Source: a virus. From it: DNA of 25,989 bases. The stretch covers positions 1-25,989 of IMG/VR virus record IMGVR_UViG_3300021356_000145; one strand, written 5' to 3'. How positions within the stretch are numbered: position 1 is the first letter of the stretch; each line of letters opens with the position of its first letter. Below, in pieces: positions 1 to 6,335 of the stretch. The translations under genes and the position numbers were made by a program. A model generated the notes under the pieces. That model worked only from the letters and a program-made list of their open reading frames with translations, was not told the origin of the DNA and made no database searches.

Positions 1-1
1 A

Positions 2-196
2 CTTACATCAACTCAAGTTTCCAATCTCTATAATTCTGGGACACCAACTGACCTTACTGCCTTCAGTCCATCAGCTGCTCACGTTTATAGGATGGGTGAC
101 GGTGATACCTTCCCAACTATTGAGGATAGAGTCGGAAACGCAGACCAGACAATGACCAATATGGCATCCTCTAACTTTGTAACTGATACTCCTTGA
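2..196 (+). CDS. 3' end of a probable virion structural protein (partial)
   Basis: An open frame enters from the left edge and ends at a TGA at 194-196, giving 64 residues. The residues are rich in Asn, Thr, Ser, Asp and Gly (for example RMGDGDTFPTI and ending TNMASSNFVTDTP), as in tail or fibre proteins of T4-like cyanophages. No domain can be recognised from this fragment. An extended -10 promoter overlaps its last codons, so the following gene probably starts a new transcript. The coding call is good and the structural role is a guess. Confidence 0.55.
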   Translation, partial: LTSTQVSNLYNSGTPTDLTAFSPSAAHVYRMGDGDTFPTIEDRVGNADQTMTNMASSNFVTDTP

Positions 197-211
197 TTTT
201 TGTGGTATAAT
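183..211 (+). promoter_or_regulatory. sigma70-type promoter with extended -10
   Basis: CTGATA at 183-188 and TATAAT at 206-211 are separated by 17 bp, and TGG just before the -10 supplies the TGn extension. It sits at the end of the upstream gene. It would start transcription near 217, just ahead of the antitoxin-like gene and the two tRNAs. Confidence 0.6.
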
Positions 212-232
212 AACCTTATACATAATGGCAAG

Positions 233-403
233 ATGCAATTTTATTCTGTGGAATACTGGCAGCAGAACTGGGAAACTCTTATGAAGAGAGTGGAGAATGG
301 AGAGACTATAGGTGTTGAAAACGATAACGGGGAAAGAGCAGTGATGGTTCCAGCGGATGATGAACTCATACGCTTATACACGGATCATAATGAAGGATCC
401 TGA
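233..403 (+). CDS. Phd/YefM-like antitoxin-fold protein (orphan)
   Basis: This 56-residue protein begins MQFYSVEYWQQNW and continues with a VENGETIGVENDNGERAVMVPADDE segment. That pattern matches the N-terminal half of Phd/YefM antitoxins: a Ser-Val-x-x-(W/F) start, an LMKRVENGE helix, then a strand ending in a VMVPADDE loop. In toxin-antitoxin pairs such proteins bind DNA as dimers and neutralise a toxin with a separate C-terminal tail. Here the tail is only about 15 residues and no toxin gene lies beside it. The ATG at 233 is chosen over an in-frame TTG at 200, which lies upstream of the -10 box. The stop codon directly abuts the first base of tRNA-Ile. It may act as a stand-alone regulator or block a host toxin. 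Confidence 0.6.
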   Translation: MQFYSVEYWQQNWETLMKRVENGETIGVENDNGERAVMVPADDELIRLYTDHNEGS

Positions 404-475
404 GGGACTGTCGCCTAACGGTCAAGGCCCACTGCTTATAACGGTGTGACCTGGGTTCAACTCCCAGCAGTCCTA
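404..475 (+). tRNA. tRNA-Ile (anticodon UAU)
   Basis: A complete cloverleaf can be drawn. The acceptor is GGGACTG (404-410) with CAGTCCT (468-474), the first pair being G-U. The D arm is GCCT/AGGC (413-416, 425-428). The anticodon arm is CACTG/CGGTG (430-434, 442-446) around loop CTTATAA with anticodon TAT at 437-439. The T arm is CTGGG/CCCAG (451-455, 463-467) around TTCAACT. The 3' CCA is not encoded. The tRNA reads AUA, a codon that is rare in many hosts. It begins one base after the preceding stop codon. Confidence 0.88.
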
Positions 476-479
476 CCTT

Positions 480-552
480 GGGGGTTTAGCAATCTGGTGA
501 ATGCAGCAAACTCATAATTTGCCTAAGGTGAGTTCGATCCTCACAATCCCTA
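480..552 (+). tRNA. tRNA-Met (anticodon CAU)
   Basis: Cloverleaf elements: acceptor GGGGGTT (480-486) with AATCCCT (545-551), D stem GCA/TGC, anticodon arm GCAAA/TTTGC around CTCATAA with CAT at 513-515, and T arm GTGAG/CTCAC around TTCGATC. CCA is not encoded. A normal first acceptor pairing (G-U wobble, not an unpaired C) argues against an initiator tRNA. It may be an elongator Met tRNA or a lysidine-modified Ile tRNA that reads AUA, and sequence alone does not decide. Only four bases separate it from tRNA-Ile, so the two are probably processed from one transcript. Confidence 0.85.
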
Positions 553-581
553 TTGACGGATCTCCGTCAAACCCTTATAAT
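553..581 (+). promoter_or_regulatory. sigma70 promoter with palindrome over the -35
   Basis: TTGACG (553-558) and TATAAT (576-581) are spaced by exactly 17 bp, close to an ideal sigma70 promoter. The -35 forms one arm of a perfect inverted repeat TTGACGGA-TC-TCCGTCAA (553-570) that starts right after the tRNA-Met discriminator base. As DNA it could be an operator. As RNA it would form an 8-bp hairpin behind the tRNA, but no U-tract follows, so it is not a standard terminator. It probably drives the small genes from 604. Confidence 0.75.
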
Positions 582-603
582 AACAAGGTCAACACACAAG
601 ACA

Positions 604-819
604 ATGACACTGACTAGTAAATTCAAGAAAGACATTCAAACCCTTAAGGGTGCTGTAAATGGTGAATTTTTCCTGGATGTGAAGAATCCGAAACTTCTCA
701 AAAAGGTCCGTCGTTATTATGAAAATGAAGGCGTCGTCTTCTCTGGCGATCCCCTTGATGATTATGATATTTTGATGGAGCAAGTTGCCGTCGATCTTGA
801 GTCCGTGGAGGTAGCGTGA
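604..819 (+). CDS. Small conserved-type phage protein, unknown function
   Basis: This encodes 71 residues beginning MTLTSKFKKDIQTLKGAVNG. The N-terminal half is basic and the C-terminal half acidic (DPLDDYDILMEQVAVDLESVEVA), with no signal peptide or membrane segment. The ATG at 604 lies about 20 bases downstream of the -10 at 576-581. The next gene starts on a GTG that overlaps the stop codon (GTGA), so the two are probably translationally coupled. I recognise no family. The position behind a strong early-type promoter suggests early host-takeover expression, which is inference. Confidence 0.7.
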   Translation: MTLTSKFKKDIQTLKGAVNGEFFLDVKNPKLLKKVRRYYENEGVVFSGDPLDDYDILMEQVAVDLESVEVA

Positions 820-1049
820 AGGTTCTCCTAGAACGTTTTCCTTACCGTTATGTTGAATGTGGAACCCTGGAAAATGGGTTCCCTGACTATCGTATTCAGA
901 AGGCACACCATTATACTAAGAGATACAGTGACATGTATCTTCTTGATAATAAGATGCAACTTCTGACTGCGATTGATGACCCAGAGTATACTAAATGGTT
1001 AGATCCTGAAGGTGTACCTTGTTATGTCAAAGACTCGGTAAGTCGTTAA
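816..1049 (+). CDS. Small phage protein, unknown function
   Basis: This encodes 77 residues starting at GTG 816, which overlaps the upstream TGA. The protein begins MKVLLERFPYRYVECGTLENG and is rich in Tyr and charged residues, with two Cys (including WLDPEGVPCYVKDS near the end) and no membrane segment. It looks like a compact soluble protein. Coupling to the gene at 604-819 suggests a joint early role. No family is recognised. Confidence 0.65.
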   Translation: MKVLLERFPYRYVECGTLENGFPDYRIQKAHHYTKRYSDMYLLDNKMQLLTAIDDPEYTKWLDPEGVPCYVKDSVSR

Positions 1050-1161
1050 ACTAGCCCTGGTCGGGATTAGACCCCTGCGTTTCTTAGTTCGTAAAACTAA
1101 GTGGTGGAGTCATTTGACCCTCATAAAAACTAAATAGTCAAAGAGTTTATTCATTAGTAAA
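1050..1161 (+). other. Structured intergenic stretch
   Basis: No gene is seen. The stretch contains a 7-bp hairpin CTTAGTT-CGTAA-AACTAAG, a GGTC/GACC hairpin and a GTCA-TT-TGAC hairpin. It ends with ACTAAATA (1129-1136), one mismatch from the T4-type late promoter TATAAATA and about 25 bases before the next ATG. It is tRNA-sized but lacks a T-loop and a consistent cloverleaf. Confidence 0.4.
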
Positions 1162-1356
1162 ATGGCAGCAAAAGGAAGTGCAGCAAAATCTGCATCTGGT
1201 GCAGCGATGTCAAAGTATGACGTAGAAGTCGAAGGGAGACTTCAAAAACTTGAAGCCGCTGTTCATTCGCATGAAGGCGGTGAAGTAAGTTCAGACCTAG
1301 AGGCAATGATCAAGGAAGTATACACCTGGTATCTTAGCGCTAGAACTAAAGTCTGA
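1162..1356 (+). CDS. Small Ala/Ser-rich phage protein, unknown
   Basis: This encodes 64 residues starting MAAKGSAAKSASGAAMSKYD, an Ala/Ser/Lys-rich and probably flexible N-terminus. A short amphipathic helical part follows (VEGRLQKLEAAVHSHEGG and SSDLEAMIKEVYTWYLSART). The late-type box TAAATA upstream would fit expression with virion genes. No family is recognised. A structural or DNA-binding role is possible but unsupported. Confidence 0.6.
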   Translation: MAAKGSAAKSASGAAMSKYDVEVEGRLQKLEAAVHSHEGGEVSSDLEAMIKEVYTWYLSARTKV

Positions 1357-1357
1357 G

Positions 1358-1450
1358 GTTTCTTGTTTTACTTAAAAGCAAGTGGTGCGGATGGAGGAAA
1401 CTCCCGCCCTGTTTCTTGCTTCAGGTAAAAGAGCAAGTGGCGTGCATGAA
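1358..1450 (+). repeat. Imperfect direct repeat with hairpins in non-coding DNA
   Basis: Two related copies of about 37 bases start at 1358 and 1411. Both begin GTTTCTTG, contain TAAAAG...GCAAGTGG and end near GGATG/GCATG. Each can form a CTTG...CAAG stem. Between them is GGAG-GAAA-CTCC (1393-1404), a GNRA-capped hairpin extended by GCG/CGC. No ORF is convincing here. It may be a small RNA or a processed leader between two operons. Confidence 0.5.
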
Positions 1451-1460
1451 AGACCTTATA

Positions 1461-1488
1461 AAGACCCTTGACTCCAAGGGTCTTTTTT
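1461..1488 (+). terminator. Rho-independent terminator overlapping a promoter
   Basis: The stem is AAGACCCTT (1461-1469) with AAGGGTCTT (1476-1484), the loop is GACTCC, and the T-tract ends at 1488. The loop supplies most of the -35 box of the next promoter. Confidence 0.85.
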
Positions 1489-1496
1489 AGTATGAT
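1468..1496 (+). promoter_or_regulatory. sigma70 promoter of the polysaccharide operon
   Basis: TTGACT (1468-1473) lies in the terminator loop. TATGAT (1491-1496) follows after a 17-bp spacer that holds the 3' stem and T-tract. The predicted start near 1503 leaves a leader of fewer than 20 bases before the ATG at 1521. It is the only clear promoter seen for the operon running to 15063. Confidence 0.75.
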
Positions 1497-1520
1497 ATAT
1501 ACTAGGCAATTATAAATTTT

Positions 1521-2579
1521 ATGTCTGAATATAAGAAGACTGCACTGGTGCTTGGTGCAGGTGGCTTTATTGGTAGTCATATGGTGAAACGCCTACGCGC
1601 AGAAGGATACTGGGTGCGTGGTGTTGACCTAAAGCATACCGAATTTTCTAAATCGGAAGCGAACGAATTCATCACGGGTGATCTTCGTGATGTAGGTTTT
1701 GTTCGTCGGTGTATTAGATATGCTGGTGAACAGGGTAACTTCTACGAACAGATTGTAGATAAGTTCCTTGAACCTTTTGATGAGATCTATCAGTTCGCTG
1801 CTGATATGGGTGGTGCAGGTTTCGTCTTCACTGGTGAGAATGATGCGGATATTATGCATAATTCTGTTACCATTAACTTGAATGTTCTGGAAGAACAGCG
1901 TAAACTAAACGAATTGAAGGAAGTTAATAAGACTAAGATCTTCTATTCTGGATCGGCATGTATGTATCCAGAACATAATCAACTTGATCCTGATAACCCT
2001 GACTGTCGTGAAGAATCAGCATACCCAGCAAACCCCGACTCCGAGTATGGATGGGAGAAACTCTTCAGTGAGCGGTTGTATCTCGCTTATAATCGGAATC
2101 ACGGCATTCCTGTTAGGATTGCTCGCTACCACAATATCTTCGGACCAGAAGGAACCTGGGACGGTGGAAGAGAGAAAGCGCCAGCTGCAATCTGCCGTAA
2201 AGTCGCTTACCTCCCGGAGTCGGGTGGAGCAATCGAGGTGTGGGGAGATGGCTTACAGACTCGTTCCTTCCTGTTCATTGATGAATGCATTGAAGCGACT
2301 AGAAGGTTAATGGATGGTGAGTTCATTGGTCCAGTGAACATTGGTTCTGAAGAGATGGTCACTATCAATGAACTGGTAGATACTGCTGCTAGAGTTTCTG
2401 GTAAGGCAGTACAAAAGATTCATGTTGATGGCCCTCTGGGTGTTCGTGGACGGAACTCTAACAATGATCTGATCCGCGAAAAACTTGGATGGGATTATTC
2501 ACAAACTCTTGAAGAAGGGATCCGTATCACGTATAATTGGATCAGCGAACAAATTGAAAACAAGAAAGGACACCTCTGA
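1521..2579 (+). CDS. GDP-mannose 3,5-epimerase
   Basis: This 352-residue extended short-chain dehydrogenase/reductase has the NAD site GAGGFIG at 12-18. It carries the GME hallmarks: ADMGGAG (94-100), SACMYPE with Cys147, YGWEK with Tyr176 and Lys180, GGREKAPAA with Lys219, WGDGLQTRSF (241-250) and GPLGVRGRNS near 304-313. Plant GME uses the equivalent Cys and Lys as the acid/base pair and the YxxxK pair with NAD. The enzyme converts GDP-D-mannose to GDP-L-galactose or GDP-L-gulose. It is the first gene of the operon, 25 bp after the -10 box, and its stop overlaps the next ATG (TGATG). About 20 residues around 66-86 look like an insertion relative to plant enzymes. Family assignment is firm. 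The actual nucleotide sugar in the phage-infected cell is inferred. Confidence 0.93.
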   Translation: MSEYKKTALVLGAGGFIGSHMVKRLRAEGYWVRGVDLKHTEFSKSEANEFITGDLRDVGFVRRCIRYAGEQGNFYEQIVDKFLEPFDEIYQFAADMGGAGFVFTGENDADIMHNSVTINLNVLEEQRKLNELKEVNKTKIFYSGSACMYPEHNQLDPDNPDCREESAYPANPDSEYGWEKLFSERLYLAYNRNHGIPVRIARYHNIFGPEGTWDGGREKAPAAICRKVAYLPESGGAIEVWGDGLQTRSFLFIDECIEATRRLMDGEFIGPVNIGSEEMVTINELVDTAARVSGKAVQKIHVDGPLGVRGRNSNNDLIREKLGWDYSQTLEEGIRITYNWISEQIENKKGHL

Positions 2580-3238
2580 TGGCAAAACTTCAAAACGCAA
2601 TTAACCTTCGTCCAACCTTTGAGGACTTTGGTATTCAACATTATGTCGAAACGGGAACTGGTGGTATCCTAGATTCCTATGGGCAGAACTCTCTACTTCA
2701 GGTATCTCAACTGCAGAAACCTGACCTGACGATGCATTCGATTGAGATCCTTGATCGTATTCATGACGAGGCAGCAGAGTTCTTCAAAGATAATGACCGT
2801 GTTGTAATGCACCTGGGCAACAGTCACGATGAACTCCCTAAGGTTCTGGATATTCTGGATGAAAATCCTGCACTGTTCTTTCTTGATGCACACTTCCCTG
2901 ATTCATATCGCGATGAGTTTCATCGTGAAGTGATTCGTGATGACCCTGATTACATCAAGATTCCCCTGGAAGGAGAACTTCGTATCCTGTGTCAGAAGCG
3001 TGACGTAAGCAAGGACATTATTGTTATTGATGATATCCGTATCTACAAGGATGGTCCTTACGAGAATGGTAACTTTGAGAACAAGGCCCTGCACGGTGGA
3101 CAGAACCTGGACTTTGTTTATGAACTGCTTGATGACACTCACATTATTGTTGAGTCTTATCTGCAAGAAGGTTATCTGATCTGTTTCCCTGTTTCTACTG
3201 AAGAAGAGAAAGTCCGTAGTTACGTTGTTGGTGCATAA
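2579..3238 (+). CDS. Methyltransferase-like protein (SAM-fold), putative
   Basis: This encodes 219 residues. YVETGTGG (22-29) resembles the first SAM-binding loop of class I methyltransferases found in polysaccharide clusters. SIEILD (54-59) fits strand 2, FFLDAHF (100-106) fits the motif IV strand, and VIDDIR fits strand 5. No signal peptide or membrane segment is present. The start overlaps the epimerase stop by one base and its stop overlaps the following start, indicating tight coupling. It may O-methylate a sugar. The first loop is Thr-rich and less canonical than in the gene at 4097, so activity is uncertain. Confidence 0.6.
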   Translation: MAKLQNAINLRPTFEDFGIQHYVETGTGGILDSYGQNSLLQVSQLQKPDLTMHSIEILDRIHDEAAEFFKDNDRVVMHLGNSHDELPKVLDILDENPALFFLDAHFPDSYRDEFHREVIRDDPDYIKIPLEGELRILCQKRDVSKDIIVIDDIRIYKDGPYENGNFENKALHGGQNLDFVYELLDDTHIIVESYLQEGYLICFPVSTEEEKVRSYVVGA

Positions 3239-4104
3239 TGAGACTTCAGAATTGTAAGTATGTGGTTGCCAGTGGCACCACTGGGAGATATGCTGGGTGT
3301 GACCTCTTGGCACATCCAGAGTTGGATGAACTCTATTGTCTTTGGAATTGTGGATTCTATTCCAATGAATTCCAAGTCTTCAATTCACTTCTTACTCTTT
3401 TGAGTCATGGCATTGTCCCAGAGAGGATTGATTACTCTCTGGGTTTTCGTCATTTCAAGAAAGATCCAGAGCAAGATATCTATCCTGAATTTCATGAGAT
3501 CAATCCTAGTGTGGAACTAGAATTGTATACGGGTGTAGAACTTCCAGACTCTAATAGGTTTGAGCCAAACCTTTATGACTTTCATGTCTACAATAAGATC
3601 ACTGATAGGTTCTTTGGTCCTAGTAAGAATGTCTTGGATAAAGTTGATGTCTTAAACACTAAGTATTCACTTGATCCAGATAAAATGATTTCTGTTCTCT
3701 ATCGTGGAACAGACAAAGGAACAGAACTTTCCCTTGCACATCCCCAAGACTATTTGACTGTAACTCAGAGTTTGCTTGAAAAGAATCCAGATTTCAAGGT
3801 TCTTCTTCAAACAGATCAGACTCAAGTCATTCAATATTTCATTAGTGAACTTGGCGAAAAAGTTGTGTTTTTTGAAGAAACTCCAAGCACTACATCCAAC
3901 AGTGTGATTTGGAATCTAATGGAACAGAATGGTGCAGACAGTATTGAATGGTCTCAATGGTTTGATGCAGCTCTCAGATGTGTATCTGACTGTAAGTATG
4001 TTGTAAATCATACTGGTAATGTTGCATTCTTTGCTAATCTGTATCGTGGTAGTTTAGATGGTGTCTATCAATTTAATGAACTGGGAGCAATAGTCCTTGA
4101 ATGA
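3238..4104 (+). CDS. Fucosyltransferase-like glycosyltransferase (GT-B type)
   Basis: This encodes 288 residues. The key motif is VLYRGTDKGTE (153-163), like the (H/Y)xRGTDK loop that binds GDP-fucose in NodZ/FUT8 and O-fucosyltransferase-type enzymes. A second motif LLQTDQTQV (189-197) matches the donor-site strand, and the C-terminus holds a DCKYVVNHTGNVAFFANLYR segment typical of the last GT-B helix-loop. A related RGTD enzyme is encoded at 12698. Because GDP-L-galactose is a 6-hydroxy analogue of GDP-L-fucose and GME starts this operon, this protein is a good candidate to transfer L-galactose. That link is inference. The family call is by motif only. Confidence 0.68.
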   Translation: MRLQNCKYVVASGTTGRYAGCDLLAHPELDELYCLWNCGFYSNEFQVFNSLLTLLSHGIVPERIDYSLGFRHFKKDPEQDIYPEFHEINPSVELELYTGVELPDSNRFEPNLYDFHVYNKITDRFFGPSKNVLDKVDVLNTKYSLDPDKMISVLYRGTDKGTELSLAHPQDYLTVTQSLLEKNPDFKVLLQTDQTQVIQYFISELGEKVVFFEETPSTTSNSVIWNLMEQNGADSIEWSQWFDAALRCVSDCKYVVNHTGNVAFFANLYRGSLDGVYQFNELGAIVLE

Positions 4105-4669
4105 TGTAGATGAAATCGAAAAACTAGGTTCATACAACTGGAGTTCTAAAGAATACTTCCATAAAACTATTGATAATTTAGAAATTGATGGACTGTGGTT
4201 GGAGTTTGGAGTTGCTAGTGGTAGAACCATCAACATTATCTCAGAAAAAACAGAGAACAAAGTATTTGGATTCGACACCTTTACGGGTCTTCCAGAAGAC
4301 TGGGGTAATGGTTGGCAAGCAAAGGGTGCATTCTCTCAAGATGGGGAACTTCCAAAAGTCAATTCTAATGTTGAATTAATTGTTGGATTATTTCAAGACA
4401 CTCTGGAATCATTTTTGGAAAAAAATCCCAGTCAAGCAGCATATATCCATATTGATTGTGACTTATATTCTTCAACAAAATATGTTCTGGACCAATTAGA
4501 ATCCAGAATTGTTCCAGGAACAATTATATCTTTTGATGAAATTTGGAATAATCAAGTTTATCTGGATAGTGAAATGAAAGCATGGACAGAATTTGTAGAA
4601 AGAACTAATATAAAATACAAGTGGATTTCCCGAACATCGTTTGAACAAGCATCATTGATAATCTTATGA
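4097..4669 (+). CDS. TylF/MycF-type (Methyltransferase_24-like) O-methyltransferase
   Basis: This encodes 190 residues. LWLEFGVASGRTI (33-45) is SAM motif I, VFGFDTFTGLPEDW (56-69) is motif II, HIDCDLYSSTK (118-128) carries the metal and catalytic acidic residues typical of this family, and PGTIISFDE (140-148) follows. Family members methylate sugar hydroxyls using SAM and Mg. Translation must start at TTG 4097 because there is no in-frame ATG or GTG near the N-terminus. It overlaps the end of the upstream gene by 8 bases. By eye the gene is more AT-rich, with more AAA and ATA codons than its neighbours, hinting at separate acquisition. Confidence 0.82.
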   Translation: MNDVDEIEKLGSYNWSSKEYFHKTIDNLEIDGLWLEFGVASGRTINIISEKTENKVFGFDTFTGLPEDWGNGWQAKGAFSQDGELPKVNSNVELIVGLFQDTLESFLEKNPSQAAYIHIDCDLYSSTKYVLDQLESRIVPGTIISFDEIWNNQVYLDSEMKAWTEFVERTNIKYKWISRTSFEQASLIIL

Positions 4670-5460
4670 ATAAAGTACCCGACCTAGTATTTCATCACCA
4701 CACATCACTTGGTGATAATTTTATCTGTAATGGTATCGTCCATACTTATGCAGAACAACTTTGCGATAGACTTCATATTCCTATTCATCGTAGATATCAA
4801 GAGACTATTGAATGTCTCTATCAGGATTTTGATAACATCATTATCCACCCATTCAATGATGACTGGGCAACTCTTGAGAGGGAGATGTTTCCTTGGGCAC
4901 AAGAAAAAGGATGGCCTGTTACCCGTATTGGATTTGAGAAGGTTGTCTATCGTCGGTTGAAGCGAGAAAATACTCCACCAGAATTCTTTGCTGTCAACTT
5001 TGATAGGCAGTTCTATGAAGAAGCAAATATCTTATTCAAAGAAAGATACGATAAGTTTACTCTTCCCAAAGAGATTCCTGGATCTGATGAGGTCTATGAG
5101 AACTTGACGCAAGGTGAAGAGGAGTATATTATCGTACATAAGAACTCTAGTGCAGAGGGAGATTATCCTATCGACCTCTGGAGTTGGAGACGCAACCAGA
5201 TTGGTGCTATTCCTGACACTAAAATCATTGAGATTGCTTTGGGTCAGACAACTAATATGCTTGCATATATGAAACTGATTGAGAATGCAAAAGAAATTCA
5301 CTGTGTCAACAGTAGTTTCTTCTGCCTTGTTGATAGTGTGGCGAAGAGAATCAAACCAAATCTTTTCTACCATGATATTCGTATGAATAACATCACACAA
5401 ACAAATTGTGCCGCTAATGGCAACCGCTGGTTAGTTATTGATTATCCATTTAAGAAATGA
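4666..5460 (+). CDS. Putative GT-B glycosyltransferase (heptosyltransferase-like)
   Basis: This encodes 264 residues. The N-terminal segment TSLGDNFICNGIVHTYAE (13-30) resembles the GD-x(2)-hydrophobic acceptor loop of GT9 and related GT-B enzymes. The C-terminal IHCVNSSFFCLVDSVA resembles the donor-site region where a conserved Ser/Thr precedes a helix. No membrane segment is present. ATG 4666 overlaps the previous stop (ATGA-type) and the stop overlaps the next ATG. Acceptor and donor are unknown. The assignment rests on weak motifs and context. Confidence 0.5.
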   Translation: MNKVPDLVFHHHTSLGDNFICNGIVHTYAEQLCDRLHIPIHRRYQETIECLYQDFDNIIIHPFNDDWATLEREMFPWAQEKGWPVTRIGFEKVVYRRLKRENTPPEFFAVNFDRQFYEEANILFKERYDKFTLPKEIPGSDEVYENLTQGEEEYIIVHKNSSAEGDYPIDLWSWRRNQIGAIPDTKIIEIALGQTTNMLAYMKLIENAKEIHCVNSSFFCLVDSVAKRIKPNLFYHDIRMNNITQTNCAANGNRWLVIDYPFKK

Positions 5461-6335
5461 AGAAGATTGCTGTATCGACTTGGTGTACTGATGATTATGC
5501 AGTACATCTTCGTCCCGACAAACTGAAGAAACTTGTAAATCATTTTCACCCAGAAATTGATTTTCATATTGTAGATACAGCACAGACTGAGGAAATCAAG
5601 AAAGAGAATCCTTGGATGCTTGCTGAGACTGTCAGATATCCAGATTGGATGATGGTTATGTCATGTCTCCCCTTTGTGGAGGATTATGATATGGTTATTC
5701 ATATGGATGCTGACTCTTTCTGTATCGGTAGTCTTGATCGTGTGATCAATTCTGAGGCAGAACTGATCGGTGTTCGTAACAACAATCCATATGGTAAGGC
5801 AGGTGCTGCTAATCCTTGTGTAAGTCCTTTCTATGCTCCTTATGGGGATAATGGAATGATTGGTGTTAATGAGTTTCTGAATGCAGGATTCATTGCATCA
5901 AACGACAAGCAGTTCTGGTATGAATGGAGAGACTTCAATAAGTTTGTTGCTGAGCAGAGTGATGGTCGAACCTTTACATACCAACCATGGCCTATGATTC
6001 GCAATGAACAAGATACTTGGAATCATATTTTCCATGCCAAAAACAAATACACTAGTGAAATTATCGATAGAGAAGGAACTGGAGTTACTTATGGTATTGT
6101 GAATCAATGGGGTCAGACCGAACATTGTGAAAGTTGGAAAGAACTTTATATGAAAGATGGAGAAGTTTATATTGATCATCCTCTGACTAAAGAACCCTTG
6201 AGAACCAGTGTTCTTCATGCTGCGGGAGTTGGAACTATGGAAACTATTAAGGAATATGGTGACCAATATCAATGGTTATATGGTATAATTAGTGAAGATG
6301 TTGCAGACCACATTCGTTCTATTGTAGGAGATTGA
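5457..6335 (+). CDS. GT-A glycosyltransferase with DxD motif (GT8-like)
   Basis: This encodes 292 residues. MVIHMDADSFCIGSLD (79-94) contains the metal and nucleotide-binding DAD triad at 84-86, followed by EFLNAGFIAS and EQDTWNHIF. The same order of motifs (DxD, NAG, catalytic acidic residue) is seen in GT8-type retaining galactosyl- and glucosyltransferases. No signal or membrane segment is present, so it is probably cytoplasmic, working on a lipid-linked or protein acceptor. Both ends overlap neighbours by 1-4 bases. Substrate unknown. Confidence 0.7.
   Translation: MKKIAVSTWCTDDYAVHLRPDKLKKLVNHFHPEIDFHIVDTAQTEEIKKENPWMLAETVRYPDWMMVMSCLPFVEDYDMVIHMDADSFCIGSLDRVINSEAELIGVRNNNPYGKAGAANPCVSPFYAPYGDNGMIGVNEFLNAGFIASNDKQFWYEWRDFNKFVAEQSDGRTFTYQPWPMIRNEQDTWNHIFHAKNKYTSEIIDREGTGVTYGIVNQWGQTEHCESWKELYMKDGEVYIDHPLTKEPLRTSVLHAAGVGTMETIKEYGDQYQWLYGIISEDVADHIRSIVGD

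Noticed and set aside
1053-1125. Possible third tRNA (tRNA-Val or tRNA-Thr-like anticodon stem around 1083-1101)
   Set aside because: A 7-bp hairpin resembles an anticodon arm on either strand, but there is no T-loop, D and T stems do not pair at the right spacing, and acceptor ends do not match.
1521-2579. GDP-mannose 4,6-dehydratase or UDP-glucose 4-epimerase
   Set aside because: The SACMYPE, GGREKAPAA and WGDGLQTRSF motifs are specific to GDP-mannose 3,5-epimerase.
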